Below the pieces are notes generated by a model. That model made no database searches. It worked only from the letters and a program-made list of their open reading frames with translations, and was not told the DNA's origin. This document shows positions 52,402 through 60,262 of a DNA stretch of 64,000 nucleotides, one piece after another (the first letter of the stretch is position 1; each line of letters starts with the position of its first letter). Source of the DNA: Myxococcus stipitatus (lineage in GTDB: Bacteria; Myxococcota; Myxococcia; Myxococcales; Myxococcaceae). The position numbers and the translations under genes were made by a program. The DNA lies in contig NZ_CP147913.1 of the NCBI RefSeq assembly GCF_037414475.1, positions 6,012,001-6,076,000 of the forward strand. The letters are read 5' to 3'.

Positions 52402-53088
52402 TCAGGAGAAGCAGTGGAAGTTGATGCTCAGGACGCCGATGGTGCCAGTCGTGTACGCCCCGGCGGCCACGCCCGTGGCGAATCCGTAGTACTGACACAC
52501 CTGGTTGGCGACGGCGCGCACCTGGTACCACGGCGCATAGTGGGGATTGAACGACGACCCGAAGGCCGGGAACCTCGTGTCATTGGTGCTGGCGCCCCGC
52601 CCCTGCACGCGCGAATGGTCGAGACACACCAGGCCCACGTCGTTCGTCACGCCGTTCTTGTAGCCCGTGAGGAATCCCCCTCCGTAGTTCAACCCCATCT
52701 GTCCGCACTCGCTGGTCGAAGCGGCCTCCGCCTTGAAGGACATCTGCTGGTCGAGCACCGTGATGCCGTCGTCCCACCAGGCCCACCGGCTGATGCTCGA
52801 GAAGGGAACGTCCTGCCAGGTGACCATGTCGGACGTGAAGCAGTGCACGCCCATCAACTCACCCGACTGCTCTCCCGTGTACATGCCTCGTGCGTAGCCG
52901 TACTGCGCACACACCGCTTCCGCGCCCCGGTTCGCGTACGCCCAATTCACGCTTCCACGGCTCGTGATGGGATAGCCGGATGCGGCGCGCATCGCGGCCG
53001 TCGTGTCGAACCAGACGACTCCCGCGAGTGCCTGCGCAGATGCCAGGGTGATGGTGAGGCTTGCCAGTGCTGATACGAACTTGGTCAT
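52402..53088 (-). CDS. secreted Cys-rich protein, paralogue A
   Basis: A 228-residue exported protein (signal peptide to about ALAG, residue 23), family not recognised. It has two halves that resemble each other: AEAVCAQYGYARGMYTGEQ near the start of one and ANQVCQYYGFATGVAAGAY near the end of the other, each closing on HCF. Six Cys fit three disulfides. AGGAG precedes ATG 53088 by 8 bases. It is the downstream member of three tandem copies (A, B, C) on the minus strand. Confidence 0.78.
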   Translation of the reverse strand: MTKFVSALASLTITLASAQALAGVVWFDTTAAMRAASGYPITSRGSVNWAYANRGAEAVCAQYGYARGMYTGEQSGELMGVHCFTSDMVTWQDVPFSSISRWAWWDDGITVLDQQMSFKAEAASTSECGQMGLNYGGGFLTGYKNGVTNDVGLVCLDHSRVQGRGASTNDTRFPAFGSSFNPHYAPWYQVRAVANQVCQYYGFATGVAAGAYTTGTIGVLSINFHCFS

Positions 53089-53208
53089 GGGTGCGGCTCC
53101 TGTGGTTGGAATGTCCAAGAGCAATACGAGCCCGTGCTCAATCCTGGTCGTCGCGGGTATGTGATTCGTTGGTGTTGCGGGTTTTCCCGTGGGGGTGTGG
53201 CTCTCCTG

Positions 53209-53889
53209 TCAGTAGAAGCAGTCGAAGCCGAGGTTCAGGACGCCGGTGCCCGTCGTGACAGCCCCGTCGGCCGTGCCCGTGGCGAATCCATGGTACTGGC
53301 ACACCTGGTTGGCGGCGGCGCGCACCTGGTACCACGGGGAATAGTTGGGGTGGAGCGGTGGCGTGAGGGCCGGGAATCTCGGGTCATTGGCATCCGCGCC
53401 CCGAATCGCCACGTGGGACCTGTCAATGCACACCAGCCCCACGACGTTCGACAAGCCCGTGTGTCCCGTGAGGAATCCCCCTCCGTAGTTCATGCCCATG
53501 GAGTTGCATTCGTTGTGCGCGGTGGCCTCCGCCTTGAAGGACACCTCGGCGTCGAGCGTGGTGATGCCGTCGTCCCACCAGGCCCACCGGCTGATGCGTG
53601 AGAAGGGGACGTCCTGCCATGTCACCATGTCGGACGTGAAGCAGTGCACGCCCATCAGCTCCCCGGCCTGCTCTCCCGTGTACATGCCCCGCGCGTAGCC
53701 GTTCTGCATGCAGACCGCCTCCGCGCTCCGGTTCGCGTACGCCCAGGTCACGCTCGCACGGCTCGTGATGGGAAAGCCGGCCGCGGCGCGCATGGCGGCT
53801 GTCGTATCGAACCAGACGACTCCCGCGAGCGCCTGCGTCGCTGTCAGGGTGAGAGTGAGGCTTGCCAGGGTTGACGTGAGCTTGGTCAT
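53209..53889 (-). CDS. secreted Cys-rich protein, paralogue B
   Basis: A 226-residue paralogue of A and C, differing mainly by substitutions: signal MTKLTSTLASLTLTLTATQA, then GVVWFDTTAAMRAA as in A. The duplicated VC...GYARG/GFATG halves and terminal CFY are kept. The gap to copy A (53089-53208) and the gap beyond (53890-54009) are also similar, so the duplicated unit includes the upstream region. Confidence 0.78.
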   Translation of the reverse strand: MTKLTSTLASLTLTLTATQALAGVVWFDTTAAMRAAAGFPITSRASVTWAYANRSAEAVCMQNGYARGMYTGEQAGELMGVHCFTSDMVTWQDVPFSRISRWAWWDDGITTLDAEVSFKAEATAHNECNSMGMNYGGGFLTGHTGLSNVVGLVCIDRSHVAIRGADANDPRFPALTPPLHPNYSPWYQVRAAANQVCQYHGFATGTADGAVTTGTGVLNLGFDCFY

Positions 53890-54009
53890 CGGTGCGTCTC
53901 CTGTGGTTGGAATGTCCAAGAGGAATACGAGCCCACGCTCAATCCTGGTCATCGCAGGTATGTGATTCGTTGGTGTTGCAGGTTTTCCGTGGCGGTGCGG
54001 ATTCGCCTG

Positions 54010-54684
54010 TCAGTAGAAGCATTTGAAGGCGAGGTTCAGGATGCCGCTGCCCGTCGTGGCCGCCCCAGTGGCCGTGCCCGTGGGGAAGCCATAGTGCTGA
54101 CACACCTGGTTGGCGGCGGCGCGCACCTGGTACCACGGCGCATAGTGAGGATTGAGCGGCGGCGTGAGGGCCTGGAACTGCGGGTCATTGGCATCCGCGT
54201 TCCGTATTGTCACGTGGGACCTGTCGAGACACACCAGGCCCACGACGTTGTTCGGGCCCGTGTGCCCCGTGAGGAAGCCCCCTCCGTAGTTCATGGTGTC
54301 GCACTCGGAGTTCGTGGCGGCCTCCGCCTTGAAGGACACCTGCTTGTCGAGCACCGTGATGTCGTCGGACCACCAAGCCCACCGGCTGATTTGCGAGAAG
54401 GGAACGTCCTGCCAGGACACCATGTCGTGCGTGAAGCAGTGCACACCCATCAGCTCACCCGACTGCTCCCCCGTGTACATGCCCCGCGCATAGCCGTTCT
54501 GCATGCACACCGCTTCCGCGCTCCGGTTCGCGTACGCCCAGTTCACGGTATAGCGGCTCGTGATGGGAAAGCCGGATGCGGCGCGCATCGCCTCCGTCGT
54601 ATCGAACCAGACGACTCCCGCGAGTGCCTGCGCCGACGTCAGGGTGACGGTGAGGCTTGCCAGCGTTGAAATGACCTTGCTCAT
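54010..54684 (-). CDS. secreted Cys-rich protein, paralogue C
   Basis: A 224-residue paralogue, upstream-most of the three on the minus strand (signal MSKVISTLASLTVTLTSAQA). It lacks two residues in the central region relative to B (CDTMNYGGG for CNSMGMNYGGG). Otherwise the cysteine and Trp positions match. Role unknown; three copies of a secreted protein suggest a dose effect or divergence toward different targets. Confidence 0.78.
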   Translation of the reverse strand: MSKVISTLASLTVTLTSAQALAGVVWFDTTEAMRAASGFPITSRYTVNWAYANRSAEAVCMQNGYARGMYTGEQSGELMGVHCFTHDMVSWQDVPFSQISRWAWWSDDITVLDKQVSFKAEAATNSECDTMNYGGGFLTGHTGPNNVVGLVCLDRSHVTIRNADANDPQFQALTPPLNPHYAPWYQVRAAANQVCQHYGFPTGTATGAATTGSGILNLAFKCFY

Positions 54685-54827
54685 TCGTGCGGCTCCTGGG
54701 GTTGGAATGTCCAAGAGAAATACGAGCGCACGCGCAATCCTGGTCGCCGCGACGAAGAGTCGTATGGGGCTCTCAACTCCTTGAGACCTCAATGCTTTTT
54801 GGAAATCGTCATCGTCTGAAATACGGA

Positions 54828-54833
54828 TGTCGA
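54828..54833 (+). promoter_or_regulatory. possible ECF42-type -35 element
   Basis: TGTCGA lies about 60 bases upstream of the first YCII gene. From memory, ECF42 sigma factors of actinomycetes recognise TGTCGA at -35; a -10 match here is not clear. If real, the sigma gene at 55656 drives its own cluster. Confidence 0.3.
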
Positions 54834-54893
54834 TTTCGTGGGGGGCCGTTCGGCCAAGAGGTGTTCAACGAAGTCCACTTCAAGGAGAACGCC

Positions 54894-55256
54894 ATGAAGT
54901 ATCTCTGCTTGCTGCACTATGACGTCGCGAAGTTCGAGACGATCAGCGCCTCACGGATGGAGGCCATCGTCAAGGAATGCACGCCTTACGACGCGGCCCT
55001 CAAGGCCAGCGGTCAGCTGGTGGTCCAGGGGTCTCTCCAACACGGCAGCGCCATGATTCTGCGCCCGCGCGACGGCAAGACGACGACGTCCGAGGGCACC
55101 CTCGCCAGCACGGTGGGCGCGGTGCTCGTCCTCGAGGCTCGCGACCTGAACGACGCGGTCCGCGTGGCGTCGCTGCATCCGGCGGCGCGCACCGGAGAGG
55201 ACCTGGGATGGGCCGTGGAGGTCCGCCCGCTCGAGATGTTTGAATACAGGGCGTGA
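54894..55256 (+). CDS. YCII/DGPF-family protein, DGPF motif lost
   Basis: A 120-residue ferredoxin-like-fold protein starting MKYLCLLHYDV. The family hallmark DGPF is replaced by SEGT in the aligned position. The end, VASLHPAARTGEDLGWAVEVRP, matches the next gene closely. AAGGAG is 7 bases before the ATG. First of three genes in the ECF42-type cluster; function of the family is unknown. Confidence 0.85.
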   Translation: MKYLCLLHYDVAKFETISASRMEAIVKECTPYDAALKASGQLVVQGSLQHGSAMILRPRDGKTTTSEGTLASTVGAVLVLEARDLNDAVRVASLHPAARTGEDLGWAVEVRPLEMFEYRA

Positions 55257-55293
55257 GCCGCATGACAAGCCGTCACGCACGTGGGAGGACACC

Positions 55294-55659
55294 GTGAAGT
55301 ATCTCTGCCTCGCCTACTACAACGAGGCGGCCTTCGAGTCGCTGACGCCCGCAGAGCTGGAGGCGTTGGGCAAGGAGTGCCAGCCCCATGATGAAGCCCT
55401 TCGTCAGAGTGGGAAGCTCGGCACGGTGGCCTCGTTGCGGCATCGCTCGGTGGCCACTGTGCGGTCCAAGAGTGGCCGGATTTCGGTGACGGACGGGCCG
55501 TTCGTCGAGTCGAAGGAGCAGGTCGGCTCGTTCTTCCTCCTCGAGGCGCGCGATTTGGACGAAGCGGTCCAGGTCGCGTCGCTCCACCCCGCGGCGCGTC
55601 TGGGCGAGCACCTGGGATGGGGCATTGAAGTCCGGCCCGTCGAGACGTTCGTGCCGTGA
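55294..55659 (+). CDS. YCII/DGPF-family protein
   Basis: A 121-residue paralogue of the previous gene, with the intact motif in VTDGPFVESKEQVGSFFLLE. GTG 55294 is preceded by GGGAGGA. Its stop overlaps the sigma gene start by 4 bases. DGPF proteins are regular partners of ECF42 sigma factors, perhaps as sensors or enzymes. Confidence 0.88.
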   Translation: MKYLCLAYYNEAAFESLTPAELEALGKECQPHDEALRQSGKLGTVASLRHRSVATVRSKSGRISVTDGPFVESKEQVGSFFLLEARDLDEAVQVASLHPAARLGEHLGWGIEVRPVETFVP

Positions 55660-56912
55660 GCGACGCAGCCGGAGAGGAGCTTCGACGGAAGCTCGATGAG
55701 GTCTACCGCGCGGAATCACGGCGTGTGCTCGCCACGCTCATTCGGCTCCTCGGCGACTTCGAGCTCGCCGAGGAGGCGCTGCACGAGGCCTTCACCGCGG
55801 CGGCCCTGCGCTGGCCTCGGGAGGGTGTGCCCGCGAATCCCCGCTCATGGCTCGTCTCCGCGGGGAGATTCCGGGCCATCGACCGGCTCCGTCAGCGCGC
55901 GCGGTTCGATGAGCGCGTCGCGGACCTGACCTCACAGCTGGAGGTCGCCACGCCCTCTCCGGATGCGGCTGACGACGAGTGGGCCGATGACCCGCTGCGC
56001 CTCATCTTCACGTGCTGCCATCCGGAGCTCCCGCCGGATGCGCAGATTGCCCTCACGCTGCGCGAGGTCTGTGGGCTGACCACGGAGGAGATTGCACACG
56101 CGTTCATGGTCGGCGCGTCCACCATCGCGCAGCGAATCGTGCGAGCGAAGGCGCGGATTCGGGAGGCGCGGATTCCCTACGAGGTGCCGTCCCTGGAGGT
56201 GTTGCCAGACCGGCTCGACACGGTGCTGCGTGTCGTCTACCTCGTCTTCAACGAGGGGTACCTTGCTTCCTCCGGGCCCGCGCTCCTGCGCACGGACCTG
56301 TCGAGCGAGGCGCTTCGCCTGGGCCGGCTCCTCGTGGAGCTGTTGCCGGAGCCCGAGGCCCTGGGGTTGCTGGCGCTGATGCTGCTCACGGAAGCCCGCC
56401 GGGAGGCGCGCATGTCGAGCGGTGGGGACCTCATCCTCCTCGAGGACCAGGACCGCTCGAAGTGGAACGCGGCCTTCATCGCCGAGGGCAGCGCGCTGGC
56501 CGAGCGGGCCCTGCGCTCACGGCGGTTCGGGCCGTACACGCTCCAGGCCGCCATCGCCGCGGTCCACTCGGAGGCGCGGGAGGCGGGGCGGACGGACTGG
56601 CCGCAGATTGTCGGGCTCTATGACGTGCTCCTTCGCGCGGAGCCCTCTCCGGTGGTCGAGCTCAACCGTGCGTTGGCGGTGGCCATGCGCGATGGGCCCA
56701 CCGCGGGCCTCGCGCTGGTGGACGGGCTGTTGGAGCGTGGGGCGCTGACCGACTACCACCTCCTGCACTCGGCCCGTGCGGACCTGTACCGGAGGCTGGG
56801 GAGACGCGCGGAGGCCCGGGCTTCGTACGAGAGGGCGCTCGCGCTCACCCGTCAGGAGGCCGAGCGGCGATTGCTCCAGCGGCGGCTGGACGCGTTGGGG
56901 GAGGGCCCGTGA
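55656..56912 (+). CDS. ECF42-type sigma factor with C-terminal extension
   Basis: A 418-residue protein: sigma region 2 (residues ~15-85), region 4 (~110-170, EVCGLTTEEIAHAFMVGASTI), then a ~240-residue helical DUF6596/TPR-like tail with a VVELNRALAVAM repeat. The tail, the length and the linked DGPF genes define the ECF42 group, which has no anti-sigma factor and is thought to be controlled through the tail. GTG 55656 overlaps the upstream stop by 4 bases. Confidence 0.9.
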   Translation: MSDAAGEELRRKLDEVYRAESRRVLATLIRLLGDFELAEEALHEAFTAAALRWPREGVPANPRSWLVSAGRFRAIDRLRQRARFDERVADLTSQLEVATPSPDAADDEWADDPLRLIFTCCHPELPPDAQIALTLREVCGLTTEEIAHAFMVGASTIAQRIVRAKARIREARIPYEVPSLEVLPDRLDTVLRVVYLVFNEGYLASSGPALLRTDLSSEALRLGRLLVELLPEPEALGLLALMLLTEARREARMSSGGDLILLEDQDRSKWNAAFIAEGSALAERALRSRRFGPYTLQAAIAAVHSEAREAGRTDWPQIVGLYDVLLRAEPSPVVELNRALAVAMRDGPTAGLALVDGLLERGALTDYHLLHSARADLYRRLGRRAEARASYERALALTRQEAERRLLQRRLDALGEGP

Positions 56913-56991
56913 GCGGGGCCTGAGGTTGACGCGCCTCGCGGGCTCGTCTACGTGGCGGAGCCGGGTGGTCCTGCTCCCGGAGAGGTCTTGG

Positions 56992-58059
56992 GTGGCGCGT
57001 CGGTCTTCATCAGCAGCCCAGCCTTCGCGGCCCTCCGTCGAGAACTTCCCCGCGACGCGGTACCAGGGCAGCAAGCTGAAGCTCCTGGACTGGCTGTGGG
57101 CGCAGCTGGCGCCCCTGAAGTTCGACTCCGTGGTCGACCTCTTCGGCGGGACGGGGTCGGTCTCCTATCTCTTCAAGGTCCACGGCAAGCAGGTCCACTA
57201 CAACGACAGTCTCCGCTCCAATCACCTCATGGGGCAGGCGCTCATCGAGAACCCGTCCACACGCTTCGAGCCCGAGGAGGTGGCGGACCTGGTGACTCCG
57301 AAATCGCGGAGCTACTCGGACTTCATCGCGCGGACCTTCGCGAACATCTACTACCCGGATGCAGAGAACCGGCTCCTCGATGTGATGGCGCAGAACCTCG
57401 CCGCGATGCCGGCGGGGTACAAGCAGTCCCTGGGGTACTACGCGCTGTTCCAGGCGTGCATCGCGAAGCGGCCCTACAATCTATTTCACCGCGCCAACCT
57501 GTACATGCGCGAGGCCCGCGTCGAGCGCTCGTTTGGAAACAAGGCGACGTGGGACCGGCCCTTCGTGGACCACCTCACCCGGCGGGCCGCCGACGCGAGC
57601 CGCGCGGTCTTCGACAATGGCCGGGAGAACCGGGCGACGTGTGGTGACGCGGCGCTCATCCCGGGCCGCGCGGACCTCGCGTATCTCGACCCGCCCTACA
57701 TCTCAGGGAAGGGAGTGGGCGTGGACTACGCGGGCTTCTATCACTTCCTGGAGGGGCTGACGGAGTACGCGCGCTGGCCGGAGCGGGTGGACGCTGAATA
57801 CAAACACAGGCCCTACAAGCGCGTGGACTCCCCCTGGAACAGGCCCGCGAGGATTGCGTCCGCCTTCGACGCGGTCTTCGACCGCTGGAGGGACAGCGTC
57901 ATCGCGGTGTCGTATCGCTCCGACGGCATCCCCTCTGTCGATGCGTTGAAGACGCTGCTCGAGCGTCACAAGAAGAAGGTGGTGGTGCGCACGCTGGAGT
58001 ATCAGTACGCGCTCTCCACGAACCAGAAGAGCCGCGAGGTGCTGCTCATCGCCGAGTAG
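56992..58059 (+). CDS. D12-class N6-adenine DNA methyltransferase
   Basis: A 355-residue methyltransferase. N-terminal RYQGSKLKLLDWL (motif X), SAM-binding DLFGGTGS (residues 49-56) and catalytic DPPY (233-236) are in the D12/Dam-type order, with a ~170-residue recognition insert between. It should methylate adenine N6 in a sequence read by that insert. GTG 56992 has GGAGAGG six bases upstream; the longer frame from 56776 overlaps the sigma gene and is not likely. The last 14 bases overlap, tail to tail, the EcoRV-like protein, so the two resemble a restriction-modification pair. Confidence 0.88.
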   Translation: MARRSSSAAQPSRPSVENFPATRYQGSKLKLLDWLWAQLAPLKFDSVVDLFGGTGSVSYLFKVHGKQVHYNDSLRSNHLMGQALIENPSTRFEPEEVADLVTPKSRSYSDFIARTFANIYYPDAENRLLDVMAQNLAAMPAGYKQSLGYYALFQACIAKRPYNLFHRANLYMREARVERSFGNKATWDRPFVDHLTRRAADASRAVFDNGRENRATCGDAALIPGRADLAYLDPPYISGKGVGVDYAGFYHFLEGLTEYARWPERVDAEYKHRPYKRVDSPWNRPARIASAFDAVFDRWRDSVIAVSYRSDGIPSVDALKTLLERHKKKVVVRTLEYQYALSTNQKSREVLLIAE

Positions 58060-58594
58060 GGGCGGGGAGGGTTGCTTCGCCCTGTTCCAGGCCCGGTGGG
58101 GGGAGGCTGGGGGGCTTGAAGCGCTCTTGGATGAACCACTCGACGTCGTCGTCGCGGTTGCAGACGAAGCCGATGACCCAGTGCTCGGCGTAATGGTCCA
58201 GGGGATAGAGGAGGTCTTGCTTTCCGTTCCTCGAGAACGAGGTGTAGGGGCCCAGCGGGAAGGTGATTTCCGGGCGACGGAACGGGGTCGTGATGTCGAT
58301 GGCGATCTTCGCGCGGTCCGCTTCGTTCTTCAGCAAGGTGAAGCGGGGGTAGACGCTTCGCGGCGCGTCGGCGATGCGCAGGCCGTGCAGGTCCGCGATG
58401 TCGACGATGAGCGGCTGGCAGTAGAGCTCGAAGACGGCCGAGAGCACCTGCGCATCCGGCCCGAGGCTGGGGACGCGGTGGCTCTCGCCCAGCAGTCCCT
58501 GGACCTTGAAGTGGACTCCATGGCGTTGGACCGCCGCGGCGAACTCGACTGGAAGATTCAAAGGTATGTCCCCCCGTGCGGCGCCTTCTGGCAT
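58046..58594 (-). CDS. EcoRV-like endonuclease homologue, active site lost
   Basis: A 182-residue protein that parallels EcoRV over most of the N-terminal two thirds: QVLSAVFELYCQPLI against KVLSTIFELFSRPII, VYPRFTLLK against HYPDFTLYK, KIAIDI in both, and LGPYTSFSRN against LGGYTSFIRN. EcoRV cuts GATATC with Glu45, Asp74, Asp90 and Lys92. Here Glu56 and Asp100 are kept, but Arg84 replaces Asp74 and Thr102 replaces Lys92. The chain ends just after the segment matching FLQDKW, before EcoRV's recognition R-loop. The frame is unbroken and codon use host-like. It probably binds but does not cut DNA. Start ATG 58594 has a weak Shine-Dalgarno. Confidence 0.82.
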   Translation of the reverse strand: MPEGAARGDIPLNLPVEFAAAVQRHGVHFKVQGLLGESHRVPSLGPDAQVLSAVFELYCQPLIVDIADLHGLRIADAPRSVYPRFTLLKNEADRAKIAIDITTPFRRPEITFPLGPYTSFSRNGKQDLLYPLDHYAEHWVIGFVCNRDDDVEWFIQERFKPPSLPPPGLEQGEATLPAPTRR

Positions 58595-58874
58595 GTCCGA
58601 AAGCGGCTCACAAGGACGAGGTGGGGGGACGCGGACCTGGCGGCATGCAAGGGGCCTGGGCTCCGGCGAAGGGTCCTTTCTTTGTGTGTCTATTCACTGG
58701 TCAACAATCTCGTGAATTCTTGCTCACGGCTCCGACTCAATTCCTTGCAGGGGGCGCGACGCGCGAGTGTCGACGTGAATCACACCGGGATGTAACTTTA
58801 TCTTTTCCATGTTTTCATTGATTTTCAAGAAAACAAGAATAGCTTGCCGCCGCCTTTTGACCTGGGGGTAATGC
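58595..58874. other. intergenic region with an AT-rich block
   Basis: No gene seen. From about 58789 to 58850 the sequence is roughly 75% AT in a genome near 30% AT, with GTTTTC (58811-58816) inverted as GAAAAC (58829-58834) and TTGATT at 58818-58823. It may be a promoter region for the PhoX-like gene or leftover foreign DNA from the restriction-modification locus. Confidence 0.45.
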
Positions 58875-60044
58875 ATGCGATTGGACCGTCGTGACTTCCT
58901 CCGTCTTTCCGCGCTGGGAGGCGGGGCCTTGGCGTTTGGCCCCACGTTCTGGCAGGCCGCCTACGCCGCTCCCGCCGAGCCCGGGCCCGGGCCCTACGGC
59001 GCGATATCCGGGAGCGCCGATGCCAACGGCTTGAGACTGCCAGCGGGTTTCTCGTCTCGCGTCATCGCGCGCTCGGGGCGCGTGGTGACTGGAACGAGCT
59101 ACACGTGGCACTCCGCGCCAGACGGCGGAGCGTGCTTCCCGGTGGACGGGGGCGGCTGGGTCTATGTCTCCAACTGCGAGACGAGCTCCGGCGGCGCCGG
59201 CGCGGTGCGCTTCGATGGCGGCGGCACCATCGTGGATGCCTATCGCATCCTGACCGGCACGCGCACCAACTGTGCCGGCGGTCCCACGCCCTGGGGCACC
59301 TGGCTCTCCTGTGAGGAGCACGGGAGCGGGCGTGTCTGGGAATGTGACCCGACGAAGGCGTCCCAGGGTGTCGCGCGGGGAGAGTTGGGCACCTTCGCTC
59401 ACGAGGCCGTGGCGGTGGACCCCGATGACGGGCGTCTGTACTTGACGGAGGACACCACCTCCGGCCGCTTGTATCGCTTCACGCCCTCCGCGTGGCCCGT
59501 ATTGACGGCGGGCACGCTGGAGGCCGCGAAGGTGACGGGTGACCCGCTGGCCGGCACGGCCACGTTGAGCTGGGTGGCCTGCGCGGCGACCTCGCCCGCG
59601 TCACAGCAGTCCTCCGTGGCATCCAATACCACCGTCTTCAGCGGCGGCGAAGGCTGCTGGTACGACAGCGGCGTCGTCTACTTCACCACCAAGAGCAACA
59701 ACCGCGTCTGGGCCTACACGCCCGCCACGGGGGCGCTGGAGGTCATCTATGACGCCGCGCTCTACGCGGGCTCTCCGCTCACTGGCGTGGACAACGTGGT
59801 GGTCTCCCGCGCGGGTGACATCTATGTCGCCGAGGACGGCGGCAACATGGAGATCTGCATCATCACCCCGGGCACTCCGCGCATCGTCTCGCCCTTCTTG
59901 CGGCTGGACGGACACTCCAGCTCGGAGCTCACGGGGCCCGCGTTCAGCCCGGACGGCCGCCGTCTGTATTTCAGCTCCCAGCGCGGCACGACGGGCAGCA
60001 GCAGCGGTGGCTACACCTTCGAGGTGACCGGTCCCTTCCGCTGA
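58875..60044 (+). CDS. Tat-exported PhoX-like protein (DUF839)
   Basis: A 389-residue secreted protein with a twin-arginine signal (RRDFLRL, then a hydrophobic stretch and AYAAPAEP). Family motifs are NCAGGPTPWGTWLSCEE, LYLTEDT, EGCWYDSGVVYFTTK and FSPDGRRLYFSSQRG on a beta propeller. PhoX enzymes are Ca/Fe-dependent alkaline phosphatases; this one is shorter than typical PhoX (about 500-650 residues), so the activity is uncertain. ATG 58875 follows the AT-rich block. Confidence 0.87.
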   Translation: MRLDRRDFLRLSALGGGALAFGPTFWQAAYAAPAEPGPGPYGAISGSADANGLRLPAGFSSRVIARSGRVVTGTSYTWHSAPDGGACFPVDGGGWVYVSNCETSSGGAGAVRFDGGGTIVDAYRILTGTRTNCAGGPTPWGTWLSCEEHGSGRVWECDPTKASQGVARGELGTFAHEAVAVDPDDGRLYLTEDTTSGRLYRFTPSAWPVLTAGTLEAAKVTGDPLAGTATLSWVACAATSPASQQSSVASNTTVFSGGEGCWYDSGVVYFTTKSNNRVWAYTPATGALEVIYDAALYAGSPLTGVDNVVVSRAGDIYVAEDGGNMEICIITPGTPRIVSPFLRLDGHSSSELTGPAFSPDGRRLYFSSQRGTTGSSSGGYTFEVTGPFR

Positions 60045-60150
60045 AACCCTGGACCTTGTGAACCCCGCACCTTGCGGGGCCCCATCCGTCGGGGCCTCGC
60101 GAGGGGCCGCGCCTCTTCATTGCGGAACGATGACGTTCTCATGGGCACAT

Positions 60151-60170
60151 GCCCACCCTTCTGGGTGGGC
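60151..60170. other. stable hairpin before the ExbB/TolQ-like gene
   Basis: GCCCACCC-TTCT-GGGTGGGC, an 8-bp perfect stem with a 4-base loop and no T-run after it. It could end the PhoX-like transcript or shape the leader of the gene at 60263. Confidence 0.4.
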
Positions 60171-60262
60171 CCCTGCGTACCTTGTTCATGGGAACTCCCA
60201 CCCGTCGTCCCCCATGCAAGTCCTTTCCGGACCCACGCGCGAGGAGGCGCGTCTCACCCACC

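Larger units (their letters stand above)
52402..54760 (-). repeat. tandem triplication of an ~800-bp unit
   Basis: Three units, each a secreted-protein gene plus about 75-120 bases of shared upstream sequence. The block containing GGTTGGAATGTCCAAGAG recurs at about 53104, 53905 and 54700, spaced about 800 bases apart. Divergence between copies is moderate, so the duplications are neither very recent nor ancient. Confidence 0.85.

Noticed and set aside
58046-58594. Calling this an active type II restriction enzyme
   Set aside because: Arg and Thr stand at two of the catalytic positions, and the recognition end is missing.
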